This document shows positions 45,989-53,786 of a stretch of 64,000 nucleotides of DNA, piece by piece. The notes beneath the pieces were generated by a model, which worked only from the letters and a program-made list of their open reading frames with translations, made no database searches and was not told the origin of the DNA. Source of the stretch: Silvibacterium bohemicum (GTDB lineage Bacteria; Acidobacteriota; Terriglobia; Terriglobales; Acidobacteriaceae); contig NZ_LBHJ01000012.1 in NCBI RefSeq assembly GCF_001006305.1, positions 656,231-720,230 on the forward strand, read 5' to 3'. The position numbers and the translations under genes were made by a program. Within the stretch, counting starts at the first letter, position 1, and the number at the start of each line of letters is the position of its first letter.

Positions 45989-48463
45989 GTGAAGCAAAAA
46001 AAGCGCCGATATCTGACAGGCCATCGCGCCTGGCTAGCCATGGGCACCATTGCCGCCTACGCCGCGGCCGGCCCCAGCAAAGCCACCATCGCCTACGCAA
46101 AGAATTCCAAAAGCCAGTCTGGGAACCAGGCACAGCTCACAGTCCGCCGCTACGATATTTCAGCCGGCCCGCTCGATCTCGCTCTGGCGCAGTTTTCGAA
46201 AGCCAGCGGCATCAAGGTCGCCTACACCGTGCCCGCCGAAACTATCCCCGGCTTCAAATCTCACGGAGTCTCCGGCCTCTACTCCGACGCGCAGGCGCTC
46301 CGGCAGCTGCTGGCTGGAACGGGTCTGGACTTCACCCTTCAGGGGCAGGATGCCGTCAGCATCGGTGTGAAGAATGCCGAGTCGGTGCAGGTCACCGCCA
46401 GCAGTTTCGACAGCATCGGGTTGTCCAAGTTTCCCGCTCCGCTGATCGACACGCCGCAAGCCATCAACACCATTCCCGCGCAGCTTCTTGCCGACCAGGG
46501 GGTCTCCACCCTGCGCGACACCTTGCGCAATTCGCCCGGCATCAGCCTGGCAGCCGGCGAGGGCGCTTTGCAGGGCGACAATCTGACTATCCGCGGCTTC
46601 TCCGCTCAGGACGACATCTTCCTCGATGGTGTCCGCGATTTCGGCAGCTATTACCGCGATCCCTTCAACTACGAGAAGGTGGATGTGCTCGAAGGTCCGG
46701 CCGGCGTGGAGTTCGGGCGCGGCTCTACCGGCGGCGTCATCAACCAGGAGAGCAAGGTCCCGCAGCTTCATCCTTTCATGCGCTTTGATGGCGGATTGGG
46801 CACCGACATGACCCGGCGCTTCACCGGCGACATCAACCAGCCCCTGCCCGGCATCGCAGCCGGCGCTGCCGCCCGCTTGAATTTCATGGTTCACGACTCC
46901 GGAGTCGCACAGCGTGATGTCACCGAGAGTCGCCGTTTTGGCGTCGCGCCGACCTTCGCGCTGGGACTCAACACGCCGACGCGCCTCGTCGCCAGCGAAC
47001 TCCACTCCCAGGCGGACGACATCCCCGACTACGGCATTCCCTGGTACTTCGGCCACGGAGCTCCGGTGCCGCGCCACAACTACTATGGTTTCGCCGATCA
47101 CAATTTCCTGCGCACCAATGTCGATGTCGCCAATCTACGCGTCGAACACGACCTCGGCAGCCTCGGCCTGCTGCGCAATGTCACTCGCTATGCCCACTAC
47201 GAGCGCAAGTGGCAGATCACCGAGCCGCAAGTAAACAATGCCAGCGCCGGCGCCATCACGCCGGCCACCCCGCTCAGCCAGGTCATGGTCAACCGCAATC
47301 AGATCGCCGGCAACAGCGACGAGGCCCAGCTATGGGACCAGGCCGAGACGATGGTCTCGGGCAAGTTGCTGGGCATCCGGCAGACCGCGGTGCTGGGCGC
47401 CGAAGGCGGTCGCGAGAGCTCCGATCCCATTCGCGTGCGCTTCACCAACCCCGCAGGAATCAATACCGTCCCGCTTACCAGCCTGCTTCATCCCGATCCT
47501 TACCAGCCCTTTTCCGGAACGGTCTACCCCAACACGACTGTACATACCACCGCCTTCAGCGCCGCCGCGTATATGCTCGACACCTTCGAGCTGGGACGGC
47601 AATGGGAGCTGAGCGGCGGTATCCGCTTCGACCACTTCGACGCCAACTACCGCGCCATCACCAACACCTTTTCGGCAACCACCGGTGGCGATACCGTCGC
47701 CTATCCGAAATACGAACAAGACCTCAACAAGGGCAGCTGGCGAGCCGCGCTGGTCTACAAGCCGCGTCCGAATGGCAGCATCTACTTCGACTACGGCACT
47801 TCATTCGATCCCTCCGCCGAGACTCTTTCCCTCTCTGCGGCCAACGCAGCTGTGCCTCCCGAGGAGAACGAGACCTACGAACTCGGCAGTAAATGGGATC
47901 TGAACGGCGGCCGCCTCACCGCGCGCGGCGCGCTCTTCCGCACCAATCGCGAAAATGTTCTCGAGCCCGATCCGACCGATTCGTCGGTCGACGTACTCGC
48001 CGGCAATCAGCGCGTGGATGGCGCAGAGGGCGTGATCCAGGGACGCCTCACCGACCGCTGGGAGCTGCTCACCAGCTACACCTTCATGCACAGCGAGGTG
48101 GTGTCGTCGAACTTCTACCCGCTGTCCATCGGTTTGCCGCTTCAGAATGTGCCGCAGAACCTCTTCAATCTGTGGACGGAGTATCGTCTGCCGCGCGGCT
48201 TTGAGGTCGGAGCCGGCAGCAACTTCGTCGGCGCGCGCGATGCCAACTCGACGACGCTGACCTCACCCACCACCGCCATCGAGAAGGCGCCGGAATACTG
48301 GACCTTCAACGCCATGGTGAAGTACGACGTCACCGAGCGGATTGCGCTCCAGGCCAACATCAACAACCTCCTCGACCGCTTCTTCCTCGATGAGCTGCAC
48401 CCCGGCCACGTCATTCCCGGCGCTGGAACCTCGGCGCTCTTCGGGGCGAAGTTCAAATTCTGA
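45989..48463 (+). CDS. Fiu/CirA-like TonB-dependent siderophore receptor with STN domain
   Basis: An outer-membrane receptor of 824 residues from a GTG at 45989, chosen for its AGGAG 5 bases upstream and for the basic signal peptide that follows (KQKKRRYLTGHRAW); the frame is open from 45836. After the signal it has an STN (secretin/TonB N-terminal) domain, SAGPLDLALAQFSKASGIKV, then a plug with TPQAINTIPAQLL and VLEGPAGVEFGRGSTGGVIN. The beta-barrel ends in FGAKFKF. The STN domain suggests transcriptional signalling through an anti-sigma factor, but none is seen in the window. The adjacent PiuC-type gene supports a catecholate siderophore ligand. Confidence 0.92.
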   Translation: MKQKKRRYLTGHRAWLAMGTIAAYAAAGPSKATIAYAKNSKSQSGNQAQLTVRRYDISAGPLDLALAQFSKASGIKVAYTVPAETIPGFKSHGVSGLYSDAQALRQLLAGTGLDFTLQGQDAVSIGVKNAESVQVTASSFDSIGLSKFPAPLIDTPQAINTIPAQLLADQGVSTLRDTLRNSPGISLAAGEGALQGDNLTIRGFSAQDDIFLDGVRDFGSYYRDPFNYEKVDVLEGPAGVEFGRGSTGGVINQESKVPQLHPFMRFDGGLGTDMTRRFTGDINQPLPGIAAGAAARLNFMVHDSGVAQRDVTESRRFGVAPTFALGLNTPTRLVASELHSQADDIPDYGIPWYFGHGAPVPRHNYYGFADHNFLRTNVDVANLRVEHDLGSLGLLRNVTRYAHYERKWQITEPQVNNASAGAITPATPLSQVMVNRNQIAGNSDEAQLWDQAETMVSGKLLGIRQTAVLGAEGGRESSDPIRVRFTNPAGINTVPLTSLLHPDPYQPFSGTVYPNTTVHTTAFSAAAYMLDTFELGRQWELSGGIRFDHFDANYRAITNTFSATTGGDTVAYPKYEQDLNKGSWRAALVYKPRPNGSIYFDYGTSFDPSAETLSLSAANAAVPPEENETYELGSKWDLNGGRLTARGALFRTNRENVLEPDPTDSSVDVLAGNQRVDGAEGVIQGRLTDRWELLTSYTFMHSEVVSSNFYPLSIGLPLQNVPQNLFNLWTEYRLPRGFEVGAGSNFVGARDANSTTLTSPTTAIEKAPEYWTFNAMVKYDVTERIALQANINNLLDRFFLDELHPGHVIPGAGTSALFGAKFKF

Positions 48464-48513
48464 GAGGCGGCGAGACAGTTTCCCCTCCCCCATAGAAAGC
48501 AAGGAAAACCTCG

Positions 48514-48541
48514 TGCGCTCAATGAATTAGGAGCGCACGGG
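48514..48541. repeat. Intercistronic hairpin between receptor and piuC-like gene
   Basis: CGTGCGCTC and GAGCGCACG form a perfect 9-bp stem with a 10-base loop in the 109-bp gap. It is followed by an A run on the plus strand, so it is not a plus-strand terminator; it may set relative mRNA levels. Confidence 0.45.
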
Positions 48542-48572
48542 TGCAAAAAAATATTTAGAAAAGGGAACAACC

Positions 48573-49253
48573 ATGCTGTTAACCATCCCCGATGTGCTGA
48601 CTCGCGAGCAGGTCGCCGTCGCACGACAGAAGCTGGATGCCGCCGACTGGGTCGACGGCCGCGTCACCGCCGGCCACCAGTCTGCACTGGCCAAAAACAA
48701 TCTTCAGATCCCCGAAGGCCATCCGGTCGCGCAGGAAATCGGCGAATGGATACTCCAGGCGCTCGGCCAGAATCCCCTCTTCGTCTCCGCCGCGCTGCCT
48801 ATGAAGGTCTTTCCGCCGCTCTTCAATCGCTATAGCGGAGGCCACGCCTTCGGCACGCACGTGGACAACGCCATCCGCCACTTGAAGGGCACCTCGCACC
48901 GCGTGCGCAGCGATCTCTCCGCCACGCTCTTCTTCAGCGACCCCGAGGAATACGATGGCGGCGAGCTTGTCATCGAAGACACCTACGGCATCCATACGGC
49001 GAAGCTGCCGGCAGGACACATGGTCCTCTACCCCTCATCGAGCCTGCACAACGTGAGGCCGGTGACCCGTGGCGCGCGCGTCTGCTCCTTCTTCTGGATT
49101 CAGAGCATGGTGCGGGCGGACAGCGCCCGGACCCTCCTCTTCGATCTGGATAGTGTGGCTCAGAGCGTCGGCGTCGCCGACCCCAACTCCCCCAACGCGG
49201 TCAAGCTGATCGGCATTTATCACAACCTGCTGCGCCACTGGGCCGAGGTATAG
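48573..49253 (+). CDS. Fe(II)/2-oxoglutarate dioxygenase, PiuC/YbiX type
   Basis: A PKHD-type hydroxylase of 226 residues, the standard length for YbiX/PiuC. The iron ligands His96 and Asp98 (FGTHVDNA) and His159 (SSLHNVRPV), and the 2-oxoglutarate-binding Arg169, are all present. Such genes sit beside Fiu-type receptors in many bacteria, as here, and are thought to modify a siderophore or a receptor-linked substrate. A ribosome binding site AAGGGAA precedes the ATG. The stop codon coincides with the first base of the inverted-repeat element at 49253. Confidence 0.93.
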   Translation: MLLTIPDVLTREQVAVARQKLDAADWVDGRVTAGHQSALAKNNLQIPEGHPVAQEIGEWILQALGQNPLFVSAALPMKVFPPLFNRYSGGHAFGTHVDNAIRHLKGTSHRVRSDLSATLFFSDPEEYDGGELVIEDTYGIHTAKLPAGHMVLYPSSSLHNVRPVTRGARVCSFFWIQSMVRADSARTLLFDLDSVAQSVGVADPNSPNAVKLIGIYHNLLRHWAEV

Positions 49254-49519
49254 AGCCTGTTATGCCCCTTTGGGCTGTCGTCGCCGGGAGCCAATTTTTC
49301 TGGATTCTAGGAGCGAGGAGCGACGAATATCGGGAATCTTCGAGCGACGAGTGACAACGAAGCCGGGAAATTGTCCCCGGCCCTTCGGGTTGCGGCGCAA
49401 AGCGGTCCATACTTCGTTGTCGCCCTCGACGGTGGGCCCGCCACAGCCTTCGGGCTCCGTCTCGTCTGGAACGCTTTTCGCTCGCAACGGCAACTGCCCA
49501 AAAGGGGGATAACAGGCTC
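49253..49519. mobile_element. MITE-like element with 24-bp terminal inverted repeats
   Basis: A 267-bp segment bounded by inverted ends: GAGCCTGTTATGCCCCTTTGGGC at 49253-49275 and the complement of GAGCCTGTTATCCCCCTTTTGGGC at 49496-49519, differing by one substitution and one indel. Inside are further inverted repeats, for example GACAACGAAG and CTTCGTTGTC. No transposase is encoded, and no clear target-site duplication flanks it. It fills most of the 403-bp gap between the piuC-like gene and the next gene; the last 137 bp hold nothing recognised. A 130-codon minus-strand frame crosses it but is treated as a by-product of the repeat. Confidence 0.6.
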
Positions 49520-49656
49520 GAATCAATGCCGGAATGAAAAGCTGATGAAATATCCGCGTCCAACGTGCCATCGCGATGACCCATTCGTGGAATTTGCCGA
49601 AAATATAATCGGATTTTGAATGTATCCGAAAGTATTTGAGGCTTAATGGCATCAGG

Positions 49657-50196
49657 ATGCGAAACGCATGGCTGTTCCCTCTGACTCATTGGAACTGGAA
49701 GGCAGCGCTGATCACCGCCATCTGCCGCGCCGCAGCCTGCATGGCTGCACTCTGGCACAGCCCGCTTTATGCCCGCGAACACTTCGGCGCGGTTGAGGCA
49801 GCCTATGTTCTGCTGACCGCGGGCGTCTTCTCCGCCTGGCAACAGCAGGCTTTGGATGTGAAGCCCCGCCAGCTTGCCTGGTCCATCACCGTCCTCGCTA
49901 TCCCGCTCGGCTCACTCGCCGCCGATGCCGGCCTTCATCTCTGGCTGGACCACGGCAACATGCGCGCTCTCGGTATCGGAGCCCTCATCGTCACCGTTGT
50001 CTCCGCCATGTTCCATTGGCACGTCATGCGCAACGGAGCTCTGCTGGTGGGAAGCGAGAGCCGTCCCTTCATCGATGATATGAAGCGGATGCCGCAGCTG
50101 GTTGCCAGCTTCGTCACCGAACCCCTCCAGTCGCTCATGGCTCGCATCCGCCCCGAACCGATCGCCGCTGAGAACGAAGAGCTGGAAGTAGCCTGA
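49657..50196 (+). CDS. Hypothetical membrane protein
   Basis: An unrecognised 179-residue protein with four or five hydrophobic segments between residues about 14 and 125, starting MRNAWLFPLTHWNWKAAL. The C-terminal 50 residues are polar and acidic. The ATG at 49657 is preferred; the frame is open from a TTG at 49636. No ribosome binding site is convincing. It stands alone downstream of the MITE-like element. Confidence 0.65.
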   Translation: MRNAWLFPLTHWNWKAALITAICRAAACMAALWHSPLYAREHFGAVEAAYVLLTAGVFSAWQQQALDVKPRQLAWSITVLAIPLGSLAADAGLHLWLDHGNMRALGIGALIVTVVSAMFHWHVMRNGALLVGSESRPFIDDMKRMPQLVASFVTEPLQSLMARIRPEPIAAENEELEVA

Positions 50197-50248
50197 GCGC
50201 GCAGAGCATCCGGTGCGAACGTCGTACTTCCCATCAGTCGCTAGGCCG

Positions 50249-51406
50249 CTACCGCTTATACTCCTTCAGCGCCTTCTGCAACTCCTCATGTGGCAAGCCA
50301 ATCACGGTGTGCCCATCGATACCAATCATCGTCTTCGCCCCCACCATCGCATTCACAATGGCCTCTTCGGTAGCTTCGACGGTGGCCTGAAACAACGGGC
50401 TGATACGCTCGTTCGAAACGGTTAAAACCGGATTCGGTCCCGGCTCGGCATCAGCATGAGGATTCGCAGTGGAGAAGGCAATAAAAATATCCCCCGAGCC
50501 ATTCCCTGAGGTCGAACCGGTCCGCGCCAGCCCCATCGTCGCGCGTCGTGCGATTCGTTTGAGCTGATGCGGAAGAAGCGGAGCGTCGGTCGCGACGACA
50601 ATGATGATCGATCCGACATCGCCCCCGCGATCTCCGCCGGTTCCGTCCTTGTACATCGAGTAAGGGACATCCTGCGGTATCAGCTTCCCAACCGGAACTC
50701 CGGCAATCGTAAGCTGAGGACGCCGTCCGCAATTGCACTGCACCAGCACTCCGACGGTGTATCCACCCTGTTCTTTCGTTAACACGCGCGATGCCGTGCC
50801 GATGCCGCCCTTGAATCCGTAGCAGACCATCCCCGTGCCGCCGCCCACCGCGCCCTCATCGACAGGGCCGCCATGCGCGCTGTCCAGAGCGGCGAAGACA
50901 TTCTCCGGCTTCACATGAAAGCCGTTGATGTCGTTCAGGAAGCCGTCCCAGGTTTCGGCAACGACCGGCAGCGACCAATCCTGCTTCATGGTTGCGTGCT
51001 GGACGCTCCATGCGATCATCGCGTCGCGCACCACGCCCACGCTATGGGTATTGGTGATGGCTACCGGGGTTTCCAGAAAGCCCGACTCCTCGACCCAGGT
51101 CGTCCCGGTCATTTCGCCGTTGCCGTTCTGCGAGAACCACCCCGCATAGACCGGATCGTGATCGGCCTTGCCGCGCGGGAAGACCGCCGTTACACCAGTG
51201 CGGATCGGCCCCACGCCCACCTTCAGCGGGCCGTTACCCGAGATCAGCGTGGTGTCGCCCACCTCCACGCCTCGCACATCGGTAATCGCATCGAGAGGAC
51301 CGGGAGTTCCCTCGAAAGGCACACCGAGATCGCGGGCCCGCTGCCCGGAAGCTGAAAAGGCGGCCAGAGCCGCAACCAGCAGAGTCATCCATCGCATGCC
51401 AGCCAC
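50249..51406 (-). CDS. P1 family peptidase (DmpA/S58 type)
   Basis: An N-terminal-nucleophile peptidase related to DmpA, which releases N-terminal L- or D-amino acids. The 385-residue precursor has a signal peptide (residues 4-21). The self-cleavage site is in GGDVGSIIIVVATDAPLLP, making Ser266 the expected nucleophile after processing. ITNTHSVGVV and EGAVGGGTGMVCYGFKGG are family landmarks. Met4 is an alternative start. Confidence 0.92.
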   Translation of the reverse strand: MAGMRWMTLLVAALAAFSASGQRARDLGVPFEGTPGPLDAITDVRGVEVGDTTLISGNGPLKVGVGPIRTGVTAVFPRGKADHDPVYAGWFSQNGNGEMTGTTWVEESGFLETPVAITNTHSVGVVRDAMIAWSVQHATMKQDWSLPVVAETWDGFLNDINGFHVKPENVFAALDSAHGGPVDEGAVGGGTGMVCYGFKGGIGTASRVLTKEQGGYTVGVLVQCNCGRRPQLTIAGVPVGKLIPQDVPYSMYKDGTGGDRGGDVGSIIIVVATDAPLLPHQLKRIARRATMGLARTGSTSGNGSGDIFIAFSTANPHADAEPGPNPVLTVSNERISPLFQATVEATEEAIVNAMVGAKTMIGIDGHTVIGLPHEELQKALKEYKR

Positions 51407-51438
51407 AGTAAATCAGCGCACGCCGCAACGGTAGCAAT

Positions 51439-51480
51439 TGTCATTCCGAGCGAGCGCAGCGAGCCGGGGAACCTGCATTC
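51439..51480. repeat. Dispersed repeat of the GTCATTCCGAG type
   Basis: TTGTCATTCCGAGCGAGCGC followed by a Gly/Cys-poor GC-rich run and AACCTGCATTC, in the 109-bp gap between maf and the P1 peptidase gene. This resembles a widespread intergenic repeat in Acidobacteriota; recognition is from memory. Confidence 0.4.
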
Positions 51481-51515
51481 GACAGCGATACCGCGAATGC
51501 GAACTCAACCGCGCT

Positions 51516-52130
51516 TCAAACCGAAGCGGCAACGCCCTTCGGCTTCGCATGGCGCGCAACCGCGCCTTCGATCATGGTGGATACCAGCGCCAAAGGCAGT
51601 CCCATCACGTTGAAATAGCATCCGTGAACTCGCGGAATCCACCGCGCGGCGCGCCCCTGAATCCCATAAGCGCCGGCCTTGTCCATCGACTCACCGGCCG
51701 CCACGTACGCGGCAATCTCCTCATCCGACAGCGTAAGCATGCTTACATAGGTGACCTCGGCCGCGACCTCAACGCCGGTAGCGGAGACCAGGGCCACGCC
51801 GGTAATCACCTGATGCGTTGTGCCGGAGAGCTGGCGAAGCATCCTCGCCGCGTCCGCCGCATCCGCAGGCTTCTCCAGAATCTGTCCATCGGGGGCCACT
51901 ACCGTGGTGTCGGCGCCGAGCACCAGGAGAGCATCGCCCTCCCCATCCTGCGGAGAATGTCGCGCCCACACCGCCTCCGCCTTTTCGCGGGCCAGCCGCG
52001 TGACGTATCCGATGGCGGATTCGCCCGCGCCCAGCTCCTCAGGGATCGCGGCCGGTGCAACCGTAAATGTGAAGCCGCCGAGAGCCAGCAGCTCCCGGCG
52101 ACGGGGTGAAGCAGAAGCAAGTACGAGCAT
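51516..52130 (-). CDS. maf: Maf-like nucleoside triphosphate pyrophosphatase
   Basis: Hydrolyses non-canonical or excess nucleoside triphosphates to monophosphates. The start at 52130 is set by the canonical MLVLASASPRRREL; the longer frame back to 52352 is the shadow of the upstream gene. The 204-residue protein has VLGADTTVV, the conserved lysine in EKPADAADAARML, and KAGAYGIQG. It begins 14 bases after the isoaspartyl peptidase stop and is probably cotranscribed with it. Confidence 0.93.
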   Translation of the reverse strand: MLVLASASPRRRELLALGGFTFTVAPAAIPEELGAGESAIGYVTRLAREKAEAVWARHSPQDGEGDALLVLGADTTVVAPDGQILEKPADAADAARMLRQLSGTTHQVITGVALVSATGVEVAAEVTYVSMLTLSDEEIAAYVAAGESMDKAGAYGIQGRAARWIPRVHGCYFNVMGLPLALVSTMIEGAVARHAKPKGVAASV

Positions 52131-52144
52131 AGGTAAATTATGTC

Positions 52145-53122
52145 CTATTCGACACGCAGGCCGGTGCGTGGGCCATCCGCCGTGTGCAGTCCCCACGCCA
52201 TGCGCGGCGTGTTGTGCGCGAAGCCGTAGCGCCCCTGCGCGTCGAGCAGGATGATGCCGCCATGGCCGCCCAGCCGCTTGTGCAGGTAGGAGATTGCCTC
52301 GGGAGCCACCTGCTCCGGGGATTGTCCAAGCTGCACGCGATCGACGGCCCACTTGCCCAGCACCAGCTTCATGATGGGCTCGCCCCAGCCGGTCAAGGAG
52401 ACCGCGGCGCTCTGATTGTCCGCATAGCAGCCGCAGCCGATCAGAGAAGAATCACCCACCCGCCCCGGAGCCTTGTTCAGCGTGCCACCGGTCGAGGTCG
52501 CTGCGGCGATATTGCCGGCTGCGTCCAGAGCCACCGCACCGACCGTATCATGAGAATCCCCTAGCGATCCGGGGTCGAGGGGCACTGCCGTCTCCGGTGA
52601 CTTGTCGTCCCGGAATTTTTCTCCCGCAAAGGTGAGATCGGGCAGTCCGGCCCGCTCTTTTTCCTGAGCCTCGGCCAGACGCACGCGCTCCCGCTCCAGC
52701 ACCAGCTCGGAGTTCTCGATGAGCGGCATGCCGTGAGCCGCGGCAAACTCCTCCGCACCCCTGCCGACAAAATAGACGTGCGGGCTTTCGTCCAGCACCA
52801 GCCGCGCGGCCTGGATCGGATTGCGCAGCCGCTCCACGCAGGCCACGCCGCCGGCCCGCAGTGTCGCGCCGTCCATCAGCAATGCGTCCAGTTGCACCCG
52901 GCCGTCGCGGGTCAGGAAACTGCCGCGTCCGGCGTCAAAGGTCGCATCGTCCTCGAGCTTGGTGACCGCGGCCTCGACCGCGTCTACTGCCGACGCGCCC
53001 CGCTCGAGCAGAGAATATCCTGCCTGCAGAGCATCGAAAACGCCCTGTTCATGGGCCTCGAGCATATCGTCGGGAATGGCCCACGCACCGCCGTGAACCA
53101 GAAGAATAGGTGATCGTGCCAT
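52145..53122 (-). CDS. Isoaspartyl peptidase/L-asparaginase (Ntn hydrolase)
   Basis: Cleaves isoaspartyl dipeptides and asparagine. The 325-residue precursor begins ILLVHGGAWAI, the family start, and carries the autocleavage site HDTVGAVALD with Thr193 as the nucleophile. TSTGGTLNKAPGRVGDSSLIG follows. A signal peptide is absent, so it acts in the cytoplasm. It is the first gene of a pair with maf. Confidence 0.94.
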   Translation of the reverse strand: MARSPILLVHGGAWAIPDDMLEAHEQGVFDALQAGYSLLERGASAVDAVEAAVTKLEDDATFDAGRGSFLTRDGRVQLDALLMDGATLRAGGVACVERLRNPIQAARLVLDESPHVYFVGRGAEEFAAAHGMPLIENSELVLERERVRLAEAQEKERAGLPDLTFAGEKFRDDKSPETAVPLDPGSLGDSHDTVGAVALDAAGNIAAATSTGGTLNKAPGRVGDSSLIGCGCYADNQSAAVSLTGWGEPIMKLVLGKWAVDRVQLGQSPEQVAPEAISYLHKRLGGHGGIILLDAQGRYGFAHNTPRMAWGLHTADGPRTGLRVE

Positions 53123-53147
53123 AGATACAGGTTACAGGCAGCGGCGA

Positions 53148-53726
53148 TCAGAGCTTCGTGGTAGCGTCGGCTTGCTTGGGCGAGCCGAGATCGAGGGTGA
53201 CGGTGGTGCGGCTTACGGAGTCGCGTGCCTTCTGATCGGGAAGATTGGGGAGATTCGGAATGGTGGGAAACCGCCGATAGATGGCCTCGATCGCCTTTTG
53301 CGTCTGGGCTTCGTCCAGGTGAGGCAAAACACAGTCGGCCTGCCATCGCTGCTGAACGTACAGCCCGCCCGGCAAGCTGGATTTGCCCTCGCTGCGATCG
53401 GGACGATACTCAAGACGCCGAATCACGCTTAGAGGAATGTGCCGGTTCAAGTTGGAACCGGATCGGAAATGGCCGATCACCTGAATTTCGTAATCGCTGA
53501 CTTTCAGTTCGACCTTCACCGCTCGCCACCAGCGTGCCGAACCCCAAATTGCCGCCACGATGGTGAGGACAATCAGCGCCGGCCGGTGAAAGTACATCCG
53601 CCCCAGCAGAAAAACAGTGAGGGCGGCTAAAACTGCGCTGAGCAGGGCATAGACAACCGACCCCCGGCGCACGGAACGGATCAATAACCCGTACGGGATC
53701 TCCTCGATTTCCAAACTTGCAGTCAT
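53148..53726 (-). CDS. Hypothetical membrane protein, PH-like
   Basis: A 192-residue protein with two adjacent membrane segments (about residues 24-42 and 48-66), then a soluble part of beta-rich character (VELKVSDYEIQVIGHF, SVIRRLEYRP) like membrane-associated PH-domain proteins of the DUF304 type. The C-terminus is polar. No function is assigned. It lies 25 bases upstream of the isoaspartyl peptidase gene on the same strand. Confidence 0.7.
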   Translation of the reverse strand: MTASLEIEEIPYGLLIRSVRRGSVVYALLSAVLAALTVFLLGRMYFHRPALIVLTIVAAIWGSARWWRAVKVELKVSDYEIQVIGHFRSGSNLNRHIPLSVIRRLEYRPDRSEGKSSLPGGLYVQQRWQADCVLPHLDEAQTQKAIEAIYRRFPTIPNLPNLPDQKARDSVSRTTVTLDLGSPKQADATTKL

Positions 53727-53786
53727 CGCACAAAAGCTTAGAGCATCCAGGCCATATCCGACGAGAATTTTTCCCGGCTGCCGAAG

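Noticed and set aside
49260-49652. 130-codon minus-strand frame across the MITE-like element
   Set aside because: It follows from the open structure of the repeat; no ribosome binding site, no domain, and Arg/Pro-rich low-complexity composition.
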